Positions 26,101 through 33,837 of a stretch of DNA of 44,808 bases are shown here, piece after piece. Numbering within the stretch: position 1 is the stretch's first letter; the number at the start of each line of letters is the position of its first letter. The notes beneath the pieces were generated by a model, which worked only from the letters and a program-made list of their open reading frames with translations, searched no databases and was not told the origin of the DNA. The DNA comes from Sedimentisphaerales bacterium. GTDB taxonomy: Bacteria; Planctomycetota; Phycisphaerae; Sedimentisphaerales; Anaerohalosphaeraceae. The position numbers were made by a program, and so were the translations under genes. The DNA lies in the NCBI GenBank assembly GCA_028282905.1, contig JANQGW010000124.1, positions 1 to 44,808 of the forward strand, written 5' to 3'.

Positions 26101-26604
26101 ATGCCTGAGAAACAACAACTTAGTGCCAGTTTGGAAGATTACCTGGAAACGATATTTGATATCATTACCGCAAATGGTGCTGTCCGCTCCAAAGATATTG
26201 CTCAACGACTCAATGTGAAAGCCGGCTCGGTGACAACGGCCTTGCGGTCGCTAAAGAAGACTGGGCATCTCAACTATAAGCCCTACGGCACCATCAGCCT
26301 GACTGCCGCAGGTCTCGAACATGCCCGGAAAGTTCGGGGAAAACATGAAATCCTGACGAATTTCTTTGTGGATGTTCTGGGGGCCGATGCTGCAATTGCT
26401 GAGGCCGGGGCCTGCAAGATCGAGCATTTTATTCCGGACACGCTGATGAAACGATTAGTTGCGTTTACCGAGTTTGTACAGGCCTCCCCTCAATCCGGAG
26501 ACAACAGGCTTAAGAAATTTTGTGAGTATTATGAGAAAAAGCAGCTGCATATATCGGATCAGGATGAAGAATCAATAGCGAAAACCGTAAATACAGTTAG
26601 ATAA
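26101..26604 (+). CDS. DtxR/MntR-family metal-dependent transcriptional repressor
   Basis: A 167-residue protein starts at ATG 26101 (AGAGAAAG upstream). Residues 5-75 form the winged helix (SLEDYLETIFDIITANGAVR, then AGSVTTALRSLKKTGHLNY). The dimerisation/metal domain follows, and no SH3-like third domain is present, so the size is MntR-like. By alignment with MntR and DtxR, ligands are D13, E16, H82, C105, E108 and H109 (ACKIEH). The Cys sits where DtxR has C102 and MntR has Glu, while D13 is MntR-like, so the site mixes both types and metal choice (iron or manganese) cannot be settled. Boxes at 17305, 25279 and 26717 are the likely targets, all within 9 kb. A possible TTAGG..CCTGA lies upstream near 26033. 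Confidence 0.85.
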   Translation: MPEKQQLSASLEDYLETIFDIITANGAVRSKDIAQRLNVKAGSVTTALRSLKKTGHLNYKPYGTISLTAAGLEHARKVRGKHEILTNFFVDVLGADAAIAEAGACKIEHFIPDTLMKRLVAFTEFVQASPQSGDNRLKKFCEYYEKKQLHISDQDEESIAKTVNTVR

Positions 26605-26716
26605 GTCAAGAACGATAGGTGGCTTAAGTAATTGTTAGCGGTATGTCATTGTTATTCAGATTGGAGATATGATTAATATTTTGTGAATTTTATCCCATTA
26701 ATAGAAAAGATTTTGC

Positions 26717-26745
26717 TTGACTTATCTTAGGCCAGGCTTAATATG
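26717..26745 (+). promoter_or_regulatory. Promoter with DtxR-type operator, copy 3
   Basis: -35 TTGACT (26717-26722), a 17-nt spacer and -10-like AATATG (26740-26745). The spacer holds TTAGGCC-a-GGCTTAA, an inverted repeat matching at six of seven positions. Outside the box it differs from the other two copies, which points to selection on the box. Confidence 0.7.
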
Positions 26746-26805
26746 TTTTATCCAACTAAGAATATGGTATAGCTGAGATAGCAATATAAAACCTATTTCC
26801 TTATT

Positions 26806-26887
26806 GCGCACCCAAGCAAGCGATTTAAATAGCCAGCCAGGGAGTAGCAGACAGGCATTGTGGCACTGTCTGCTGCTCCCTTTTTTT
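26806..26887 (+). ncRNA. Conserved structured RNA element with intrinsic terminator, copy 4
   Basis: GCGCACCCAAGCAAGC (26806-26821), then AGCCAGCCAGGGAGTAGCAG. A 15-bp terminator stem pairs GGGAGTAGCAGACAG (26840-26854) with CTGTCTGCTGCTCCC (26866-26880), including one U-G pair, followed by T7. The expected transcript is about 135 nt. The next gene begins only 29 nt later, which favours a leader role for this copy. Confidence 0.75.
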
Positions 26888-26916
26888 ATGCATTTGCTTC
26901 ATAAAAACGGGATTAA

Positions 26917-27204
26917 ATGAAGAACAATAAGAAAAAATGTCAAAAAAAATACATAGATCACCCGGTACTTGAAAAAGTCCATGAGTTGTACCATGATCTG
27001 CTGGAGCATGATGGTTTCGGTGAGTTGCGTATGGAAATCCGCATCCTGAAACGCGGCCAGAAAGAAGTCATCATCCACTGCGGCAAGCAGTATCGCTTCG
27101 TGGTGGATGTGCCAAAAATACACGGATGGGAGATCCGGAATGAAAAGGAATACTGTGAATGTCAACCTCAAAATGAGCAGAAAGGAGAGTCGCCCATAGA
27201 CTAA
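26917..27204 (+). CDS. Small protein of unknown function, led by RNA element copy 4
   Basis: A 95-residue protein starts at ATG 26917 with GGGA nearby. It is basic at the N-terminus (MKNNKKKCQKKY), then has VHELYHDLLEHDGFGELRME and RILKRGQKEVIIHCGKQYRF, and a Cys/Glu-rich end. There is no signal peptide or membrane segment. The strand EVIIHCGKQYRF slightly recalls the HemP end (EI.I.H.G..Y.) but the match is short and I do not call it. The operator-promoter and RNA element directly before it make it a member of the iron-type set. Confidence 0.6.
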   Translation: MKNNKKKCQKKYIDHPVLEKVHELYHDLLEHDGFGELRMEIRILKRGQKEVIIHCGKQYRFVVDVPKIHGWEIRNEKEYCECQPQNEQKGESPID

Positions 27205-27217
27205 TCGCATAATGACT

Positions 27218-27326
27218 GCCGGGGCAACCGGCGATTTGTTGCGAACGCGGGGTTCGAACAGAAACAGTAATGCAAGAAAGAAATATGCTCATCGGGAGGT
27301 GCCGCGGGGGTACGAAAAGCGATGAG
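27218..27326 (+). ncRNA. Candidate structured leader RNA of the pilin operon
   Basis: Three hairpins lie in the 171-nt gap before the first pilin gene: GCCGG-ggcaa-CCGGC (27218-27232), CGAAC-gcggg-GTTCG (27242-27256), and a long one, CTCATCG (27288-27294) with CGATGAG (27320-27326), enclosing GTGCC-gcggg-GGTAC and an asymmetric GGAG/GAAAAG internal loop. Two of the hairpins share the loop GCGGG. I match it to no known riboswitch class. The start codon follows about 50 nt later. Confidence 0.45.
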
Positions 27327-27375
27327 AGACAGTTAAATTGAAAACAAACTTAAATTTTGAATTTGGAGTTAAAAG

Positions 27376-28185
27376 ATGAAAGCTACAAAAAATGCAGGTT
27401 TTACACTGATCGAACTGTTAATCGTCATCGGCCTTCTGGGCGCGCTGACCGCACTGGTCCTGCCGAGCCTGTCCGGTAACCGTACAGAAGCAATTGCCAG
27501 CATTTGTGATTACAACCAAGCCGGTACCGTTCGGACACTGAAGCAGTTTGAAGATATGTACGACGCTTACCCTAAGGGGTTCCACACCGGGCTGGTAGCT
27601 GCCGGTGGCACAGCCTATGTTGAGGGATTGCCTGCGGCACAGTCAACCAATATGGGGCAGGCTGGTAGTTATGTTACGCTGGATGCTGAACATATCGCCT
27701 CTCTCAGTGCGGCTGGTATTGAAACCCTTGCCTACGGTGGCGATTTGGGAGTTGCTCCCGCTGTAGGCAACTATGTTGTTGCGGCTGTACCTGAATCGAC
27801 TCCTGGTGCAAACGACGGCTGGGTTGATGATAGCGACATCAGCCAACCCTACACCTTCGATGGTAAGACCATTGCTGATTATATGGCAGAAGATGGTGAC
27901 GTAACACCAGTAGTTGATGGCGGTTCCATTGTTGTTCGTCTGTGGATTACTCCGACAATGGATTGGTCTGCTCCTACAGGTGTTCATGCCAATGATAACT
28001 GGACCAATGGCAACTTTGAGCTGGGTATTGAGATGGAAGGCGCCTGCCCGATTCCGGCAGAAGCTCTGAGTGGTGACGGTGTGGAGTTTGCCTACTACAT
28101 GGCTTATTTCCAGGTTTACAACGATGGCACTGCTGCCCGCATGATCGGCACCAGCTGTCCTGAAGATGGCATTCTGAATCCGTAA
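27376..28185 (+). CDS. Pseudopilin 1, probable major subunit
   Basis: A 269-residue protein starts at ATG 27376 (GGAG 8 nt upstream). The prepilin signal is MKATKNAG/FTLIELLIVIGLLG, with Glu +5. The remaining domain is acidic and Tyr/Gly-rich, with a late Cys pair (ACPIPAE, TSCPED). A strong terminator directly after the gene would let this first gene be made in excess over the rest of the operon, as expected for a major pseudopilin (GspG or PilA role). It requires a prepilin peptidase, which is not in the window. The leader upstream may be structured. Confidence 0.85.
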   Translation: MKATKNAGFTLIELLIVIGLLGALTALVLPSLSGNRTEAIASICDYNQAGTVRTLKQFEDMYDAYPKGFHTGLVAAGGTAYVEGLPAAQSTNMGQAGSYVTLDAEHIASLSAAGIETLAYGGDLGVAPAVGNYVVAAVPESTPGANDGWVDDSDISQPYTFDGKTIADYMAEDGDVTPVVDGGSIVVRLWITPTMDWSAPTGVHANDNWTNGNFELGIEMEGACPIPAEALSGDGVEFAYYMAYFQVYNDGTAARMIGTSCPEDGILNP

Positions 28186-28260
28186 GCTTATGGATTGGAT
28201 GTTGTTTTGACGGTATATTTATAATGCCTTGATGATGTTGGAAGAAACGATAACGATGAA

Positions 28261-28298
28261 GAGAGGTGAGTTCGGCTCGCCTCTCTTTGTCTTGTTTT
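28261..28298 (+). terminator. Intrinsic terminator between pseudopilin 1 and 2
   Basis: GAGAGGTGAG (28261-28270), loop TTCGG, CTCGCCTCTC (28276-28285), followed by TTTGTCTTGTTTT. The broken T run suggests partial termination, so some transcripts read through into the remaining operon. Confidence 0.75.
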
Positions 28299-28336
28299 AA
28301 GTTTTAAATTCATAGTTCATTGTTCTTGTTTTTTAG

Positions 28337-29011
28337 ATGATGTTTTACACAGTTCATTTTAATCGTTTTTTTCGGCGGCCGTTTAGCCGGGCCGGTGACG
28401 GGTTTACGCTGATCGAGCTGCTGATCGTGATTGGTCTGCTGGGGGCGCTGGGGGCGCTGCTGCTGAGCAATCTCGGCAGTAATCGCACCGACACACTGGA
28501 CGCTTCGATTGTCCAGAAAGAACTGTCCGACATCCAGCGGGCCTTCCAGAGGTTCTACGCCGACTGCGTGCCGGGGCAGGTGGATTTGAAACATATTACC
28601 AAGTACGGGCTGGCGGTTCTGATGGACTATGAAGGTTTTCTGGAGGGCGGAGATACGTGGTCGTTTCCCGAGGGATGGGATAACGCCAGGGGCAAAGGCT
28701 GGCGCGGCCCGTATCTCGAAAATGAGGGCATACGCACGGTCAATATCGCGGCTACAAGCGGCATCGCGGATAATCCCGCTCAGCCTGCGGTCGCCAGCGG
28801 AACCACGGCTGATATCAAGGTTGTGTGTACGCCGTATGTCAATGATGACGGATGTTATGAAGGCAGCTATTACCGCGTGGTACCGGAAGTCAGCGGAACG
28901 AATGTGATTCAGTTGTGGGTGGTCTTTCCGTCTCATGACGGTCAATTGCCCGCGAGCCCCGGTTCTCCGGCTTCTTATGAATACAAACGACAATTGCTTT
29001 TGAACAATTAA
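28337..29011 (+). CDS. Pseudopilin 2
   Basis: A 224-residue protein starts at ATG 28337 or the ATG directly after; no clear ribosome binding site. A longer basic leader (MFYTVHFNRFFRRPFSRAGD) precedes the cleavage site G/FTLIELLIVIGLLGALGAL, which is nearly identical to pseudopilin 1, as is the NRTD stretch after it. The globular part contains VVCTPYVNDDGCYEGSYYRV. A minor pseudopilin role is likely. It ends 8 nt before the next gene. Confidence 0.8.
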   Translation: MMFYTVHFNRFFRRPFSRAGDGFTLIELLIVIGLLGALGALLLSNLGSNRTDTLDASIVQKELSDIQRAFQRFYADCVPGQVDLKHITKYGLAVLMDYEGFLEGGDTWSFPEGWDNARGKGWRGPYLENEGIRTVNIAATSGIADNPAQPAVASGTTADIKVVCTPYVNDDGCYEGSYYRVVPEVSGTNVIQLWVVFPSHDGQLPASPGSPASYEYKRQLLLNN

Positions 29012-29019
29012 ATGATTCT

Positions 29020-30207
29020 ATGAACAGGGATTGCAGACAATCCGGTATGACGTTGGTTGAACTGGTGGTCGTTCTCGGACTGCTGGCGGCGCTGGCGACG
29101 TATGCACTGGTGAGCTTGGACGGTTTGTCGGATCGCAGCCGGGTGGACACAACCCGCCACCGACTGGACCAAATCCGTCAGGCGATCGCCGGTGATGGAT
29201 TGACCGCCAGCCGGTTTGTCAATGATATGGGGCGGCTGCCGAATATTCCTTTCGTCGATATTGATGGGAACAGTACATTTGATGAGGGGCAAGAATTTAT
29301 CGAATTGTTTTCTGATTCAACCGGGGTTGGGACGGTCTCCGGACATTCGTATACGCCGACGGTCAGTACAGAATCGTTTACGGCTGTTAATATTGACCTC
29401 GAATACGGCTGGAATGGACCGTACATGGAAACATCATACGATGCCCTTTTTGACGGATTTGGAAACCGGTTCTGGGTACAAACTAAAGACAACAACTTAT
29501 ACCATGCAATCAACGCCGCAGAAACCGGGATCATCGGGGTTGCGAGTCTGGGTCGAGACGATACCGCCGGCAGCGGGTTGGACTGGGCGGATGAAGATAT
29601 TGAATTGACGGATTTTGGTGCTGTCGAGTCAGTCGGCTTGACAGTTCGTACTTTGGTTATCTCGCGGGATGCCGTCGATCATCCGGTATGGGGCAGCCCG
29701 GTTATCACGACTTCAGTCACTTCCGTAACGGATGGGGCTTTTTCGGAGGGCCAGATATATGTTGCCGCTGACGATCAGGTGTTTCGGTGCAAGAGTAATG
29801 TAACACTGATCAGCGGCACTTCACCGACATGGGATACATCTGTGCCCGGAGCCGAAACAAATGTGACCGACGGAAGCAGTAATACGGTGACCTGGGAGTA
29901 TTTGGGACAAAAACATCAATATATGAGTCAGATGAAGGCGGTCATCTTTGTGCCGGACCCGGAAAATATTCGGGATGCAACTGCTGACAGAATTGGAGAA
30001 CTGGAAAAGACCGTTACCGGTGGTACTGTCACATTTGACACGACGGACGGCTTGAGTCCCGGGATTCGCTGGCTGTTTGTTTATGGCGGACTGCTGGGAA
30101 CCGGTTCGACTCCGCCAATAGCTAATTGTTATAGTTCGGGGGTGCAATGTGTGGAACTTAATCCGGGTGAAAACTTTTTGACCGTTTATCTTAATCAAGA
30201 ATTGTAA
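29020..30207 (+). CDS. Pseudopilin 3, large
   Basis: A 395-residue protein starts at ATG 29020. The prepilin signal MNRDCRQSG/MTLVELVVVLGLL has Met at +1 and Glu at +5. It is larger than usual and probably a minor, tip-type pseudopilin (GspK/PilX-like size, but no homology seen). It contains a beta-rich insert (VYFGG-free, with FSEGQIYVAADDQVFRCKSN) resembling small carbohydrate-binding or tail-fibre modules. A late Cys pair is ANCYSSGVQCVE. Tight spacing after pseudopilin 2 shows a shared transcript. Confidence 0.75.
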   Translation: MNRDCRQSGMTLVELVVVLGLLAALATYALVSLDGLSDRSRVDTTRHRLDQIRQAIAGDGLTASRFVNDMGRLPNIPFVDIDGNSTFDEGQEFIELFSDSTGVGTVSGHSYTPTVSTESFTAVNIDLEYGWNGPYMETSYDALFDGFGNRFWVQTKDNNLYHAINAAETGIIGVASLGRDDTAGSGLDWADEDIELTDFGAVESVGLTVRTLVISRDAVDHPVWGSPVITTSVTSVTDGAFSEGQIYVAADDQVFRCKSNVTLISGTSPTWDTSVPGAETNVTDGSSNTVTWEYLGQKHQYMSQMKAVIFVPDPENIRDATADRIGELEKTVTGGTVTFDTTDGLSPGIRWLFVYGGLLGTGSTPPIANCYSSGVQCVELNPGENFLTVYLNQEL

Positions 30208-30252
30208 CCACAGCGATGTTAACGCTTAACGAAAGGACTTTGACGAGCATTC

Positions 30253-31650
30253 ATGTGGCCTTTGTCTTCTAACAAACATTCTAATCAGGCGATCTTTCTG
30301 TACGAGGGGACGACGTGGTACGGTCGTATTTTCGCGTGGAAAAAACGGAGTTGGGAATGTATTGAAAGCGTTTCACACCTGTCTCCTCATCATCGCGATT
30401 TGCCGGATGAGTTACTTGCCTTTGCGGCGGATCATTCAACGGACCGGGTTCGGATTCTGCTGCCCGCTGAAATCCACACGATCCAGATCGCGCTTCCGAG
30501 TGATATTGAGCCGGAAGAAATTCACACGGCGCTGGCCTATGAGGTCGCTAACGAAGTGGGGATTGACGCTCATATGGTTCGCCTGGCGGCAGTCCAGTCG
30601 AGTAAGTTCTGCATGGGCGGTACGGACGATACGCTGCTGACGTGCAGTTTTGAGATCGATCAATTGTCGCAATATGAAAAAGCCTGCAAGAAAAACGGAA
30701 TGACCTTTGAGGGGGTCGGTTCGATTGAATTAGGGGTTTTGAATTGTCATGCCCGCCGCGAGTCAGGCGCCCGGCTGCTGTTGCTACGTGAAAAAAACGG
30801 CTTCTCTGCCAGCCCTAAAACCGATATCCTTCCGTTCAGCGTCCATTCCATCCCATTCGGCGTCGAGCCGTCCAAAGAGACAGCCCGAGACCAAGAGCGT
30901 TTTTCACGGGCAGCCAAACAGTTTCAACATACCCAGACAGACATCCATGTCTGGTGCAGTCAGCCGCTTTCAGAGGAACGGAAACAGCAGCTAGAGCAGG
31001 CGTTTGGTTCTAATACGTCAATTGAATACGTTGATCTGGCCGATGAAATTACTCAGATTGTCACCCATGCGGCTTACCAGGGGAATGTCGGGCAAATTAC
31101 CTGCGGCTGTGCGATGGTTTCGACGCCCAGGGTCAATTCAGCGCCGTATCGCGTGGGAACATGGCTGTTTTTAATGATTCTGGCGATGACGGGGATGTAT
31201 ATCGGTTTGCGATGGCATACCTTTCATCAGCAATTGTCCGAGGCGAATCAGCGGAAAGAAGCCTGGGCCGCACTGGAGCAGGAGCGAAAGAAACTCGACG
31301 GCCAGGTTGACAGCCTTAAAGATTTTCAAATGCGATGCAGCAAAATCGATAAATTGATGAAAAAGCCCGTTCTTCCTAAAGGTACTGTGACGGTATTGAA
31401 TGCGTTATCCGCACACATGCCGCCATACACACGTATTACATCCCTTATTGAGCGGTCGAACGGTCACTATGAAATTCAGGGAACCACACAATACCAGGAG
31501 GGGTTGATTGAACTGCATACGGCATTGACAGAGGCCTTGAGGCAGTACGGTCTGGAAGTGCAGCCGGGCAAGGTGGAACCGTCCGACGATCAGTATCGAC
31601 GGGAGATGCTTTTCAGCATTCGCATTCTGCCGGAAGGAGGGCGACTGTAA
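30253..31650 (+). CDS. GspL-like protein, PilM-type domain fused to a PilN-type part
   Basis: A 465-residue protein starts at ATG 30253. Residues 1 to about 290 resemble the actin-like PilM/GspL cytoplasmic domain (IFLYEGTTWYGRIFAWKKRS, VRILLPAEIHTIQIALPSD, ALAYEVANEVG). One membrane helix follows (about 297-318), then a coiled coil (EAWAALEQERKKLDGQVDSL) and a ferredoxin-like periplasmic part like PilN (MPPYTRITSLIERSNGHYEI). In this layout it links the ATPase in the cytoplasm to the inner-membrane platform. Its stop overlaps the start of the next gene (TAATG). The family call is by architecture and position. Confidence 0.7.
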   Translation: MWPLSSNKHSNQAIFLYEGTTWYGRIFAWKKRSWECIESVSHLSPHHRDLPDELLAFAADHSTDRVRILLPAEIHTIQIALPSDIEPEEIHTALAYEVANEVGIDAHMVRLAAVQSSKFCMGGTDDTLLTCSFEIDQLSQYEKACKKNGMTFEGVGSIELGVLNCHARRESGARLLLLREKNGFSASPKTDILPFSVHSIPFGVEPSKETARDQERFSRAAKQFQHTQTDIHVWCSQPLSEERKQQLEQAFGSNTSIEYVDLADEITQIVTHAAYQGNVGQITCGCAMVSTPRVNSAPYRVGTWLFLMILAMTGMYIGLRWHTFHQQLSEANQRKEAWAALEQERKKLDGQVDSLKDFQMRCSKIDKLMKKPVLPKGTVTVLNALSAHMPPYTRITSLIERSNGHYEIQGTTQYQEGLIELHTALTEALRQYGLEVQPGKVEPSDDQYRREMLFSIRILPEGGRL

Positions 31651-32378
31651 TGGGACAATTAAAACGTACACTTAGAAGCTGGAAAACAGATATCGACAGT
31701 GCCTGGGGACGGCTGAAGGTGTTTCACCGGGTTGCGATGGCGATTATCCTGGCGATGGGGATGATCTATATCGCTCGTACCAAACTTTTGGACCCGCTGC
31801 AGAAAACAGTGACCGAAACGTATAAAGATATGGACAAACGGGGAATCCCCCAGGTGGTTCCGACGATTGAAGAGGATGACGAAGTTGATAAGCTGAGGTT
31901 ACAAGTGGAATCTCTGCTGGGCAGCTCTACGACATGGCGGGAGAAAATGGAAAAGGCGCTCGAAAACCGCCCGCAAATCAACCTGTCAAACCGCAGCGGA
32001 GTGGTTTCTGAATTTGAACGGTTGGTCACCAAGTCCGGTTTGACGATCATCAACCGCAGTGAAATTGGCGAATCCGAAACAGGTGCACCTAATACGAAGA
32101 CACCAAAAACCAATGCCGGAACACAGCAAGAAAATCCAGCTGATAAAAGCCGCGGCGATATGCCCCTGGACGTGTTAAAATATCAATATAAACTGAGAGG
32201 CGGATTCAGTTCGATACAGCGATTTCTAAAAGAAGTTGACAAGTTTGCCTATCCCGCGAGTCTGTGCTGTCTTGGGTTTACGCTCGCCGAAGAGGGTGAA
32301 GGGGCTTACGTTTACCAAACCAGCGCACGACAGATTTTGATGAGTTTTCATTTGGAGTTGTATTACCATGGTGAGTGA
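31650..32378 (+). CDS. PilO/GspM-like inner-membrane platform protein
   Basis: A 242-residue protein with its ATG overlapping the previous stop. One membrane helix (about residues 28-45, VAMAIILAMGMIYIA) is followed by a helical stretch and a C-terminal ferredoxin-like domain (KYQYKLRGGFSSIQRFLKEV). This order is that of PilO and GspM. A disordered linker rich in Thr/Asn/Pro lies at about residues 146-172. It overlaps the ATPase gene by 11 nt, so translation is probably coupled. Confidence 0.7.
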   Translation: MGQLKRTLRSWKTDIDSAWGRLKVFHRVAMAIILAMGMIYIARTKLLDPLQKTVTETYKDMDKRGIPQVVPTIEEDDEVDKLRLQVESLLGSSTTWREKMEKALENRPQINLSNRSGVVSEFERLVTKSGLTIINRSEIGESETGAPNTKTPKTNAGTQQENPADKSRGDMPLDVLKYQYKLRGGFSSIQRFLKEVDKFAYPASLCCLGFTLAEEGEGAYVYQTSARQILMSFHLELYYHGE

Positions 32379-33837
32379 ACAATCCCAAAAAGTCATTGAG
32401 ATCGATATTTCACGTGTCATTGCTTCGTGGGAGGCACTGCGGCAGGTTCCGGCTGCGCATGCCAAGCGTTTTGGGATCCTTCCCATCGCATGGCACGGGG
32501 ATCACTTACAGGTGGTTCTATGCGAACAGGATAATAATCTTATCGGCATCACACAGATTGAAGCGAGAACGGGCCTGGCCGTCGAGGTGCTGCCCTGTAG
32601 TGACCAAGGTGCGATCAGAAAAGCGATTGAGCGGTACTACCCAAGGGCCAGCCAGAATGAGGGGACGCCGCTGGCGATGTTTGAGGAAATTGTTAACCGC
32701 GCCTTGCAGATCCGCAGCAGTGATATTCACCTGGATCCGGAAGATGAACGTGCATGCGTGCGGATGCGGGTTGACGGCCTGCTGCGGCTGGACCGGGAAC
32801 TGGCGTTGGAGGAGCTGGCGGAAATGGTCTCGGCGATTAAAGTGGCCGCCGGGCTGGATATTGCCGAACGCCGGGCGCCGCAGGATGGACAAATCACCAT
32901 CGAAAGCCTCGGCGAGGAAATCTCAATGCGTGTTGCGACGATCCCGACCGTGAACGGAGAAAAAGTAACGCTGCGTATTCTCGCGACGGCAGCCGTTTCC
33001 GAAGAATTGGCCGATGTGTCCGGTCTGGGGATGTCACCGGCTCACTATCGTATGTATCTTGAGGCATTGGCAAACTCACACGGTGTCATTTTGCTGTCGG
33101 GACCGACCGGAAGCGGAAAAACAACAACCCTTTACGCGGCGCTTCGCCATTTGAGCAAGCCGGGTACCCATCATATTCTCAGTATTGAAGACCCCGTGGA
33201 AATCCCGCTTGGCGGGATCAATCAGATCCACGTTGACAGTGAGCGGGTCAGCTTTAACAAGGCGCTGCGAAGCACTTTGCGACATGATCCGGATATTATC
33301 ATGATCGGTGAGATACGTGACGCAGAAACCGCGGACGTCGCGGTCAAAAGTGCCTTGACCGGCCATCTTGTTTTGTCAACATTACATGCCAATGACTCTG
33401 TCGGGGTTGTGACGCGTCTCTTGAATCTTGGTGTGTCACCGGAGCTGGTGACATCGTCGCTGCGTTTAGTAATTGCCCAGCGCCTTGTCCGCCGCCCGTG
33501 CCCTCATTGTATGGAATGGAAAAGCCCGGAGGAGACCGATATCGAGGAGTTTCGCTGGCAGACAATTGAGAATCCGAAAGTCCCTGTCGTTCACGGTTGT
33601 TCCCTGTGCGGCCAGACCGGTTATGCCGGCCGTGTCGGATTGTATGAAATGATCAAGGTGGACCGTGGAATGAGGGAGTTGATTTCCAGCGGTGCCAACC
33701 ATGATGAAATCTTAAATAAAGCGTTTCAGCAGCGAGACATGTTGACGTTGGCCAAAGATGGCGCGGAGAAAATCCTGCAGGGAGTCACGACCATGGAGGA
33801 GGTTCGACGGGTGACCTATCTGGGAGAGGATAGCTGA
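32368..33837 (+). CDS. gspE: GspE/PilB-type secretion ATPase
   Basis: A 489-residue protein starts at ATG 32368. Residues 1-95 are the N-terminal GspE-N domain. The core carries Walker A GPTGSGKTT (245-253), the Asp box SIEDPVEIPLGGINQ, Walker B IIMIGEIRDAE (310-320) and the His box TGHLVLSTLHAND. A tetracysteine zinc site is complete: C378, C381, C411, C414. This is a standard assembly ATPase of type II secretion/type IV pili, cytoplasmic, binding the GspL-like and GspF proteins. It overlaps the next gene by one base. The symbol is used in the general family sense. Confidence 0.95.
   Translation: MVSEQSQKVIEIDISRVIASWEALRQVPAAHAKRFGILPIAWHGDHLQVVLCEQDNNLIGITQIEARTGLAVEVLPCSDQGAIRKAIERYYPRASQNEGTPLAMFEEIVNRALQIRSSDIHLDPEDERACVRMRVDGLLRLDRELALEELAEMVSAIKVAAGLDIAERRAPQDGQITIESLGEEISMRVATIPTVNGEKVTLRILATAAVSEELADVSGLGMSPAHYRMYLEALANSHGVILLSGPTGSGKTTTLYAALRHLSKPGTHHILSIEDPVEIPLGGINQIHVDSERVSFNKALRSTLRHDPDIIMIGEIRDAETADVAVKSALTGHLVLSTLHANDSVGVVTRLLNLGVSPELVTSSLRLVIAQRLVRRPCPHCMEWKSPEETDIEEFRWQTIENPKVPVVHGCSLCGQTGYAGRVGLYEMIKVDRGMRELISSGANHDEILNKAFQQRDMLTLAKDGAEKILQGVTTMEEVRRVTYLGEDS

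Noticed and set aside
26917..27204. Second HemP-like protein at 26917
   Set aside because: Only EVIIHCGKQYRF resembles the HemP end; the length and the rest differ.
27218..27326. Cyclic di-GMP (GEMM) riboswitch before the pilin gene
   Set aside because: The GGGGCAACC text is suggestive, but the conserved GEMM core and stem order are not present.
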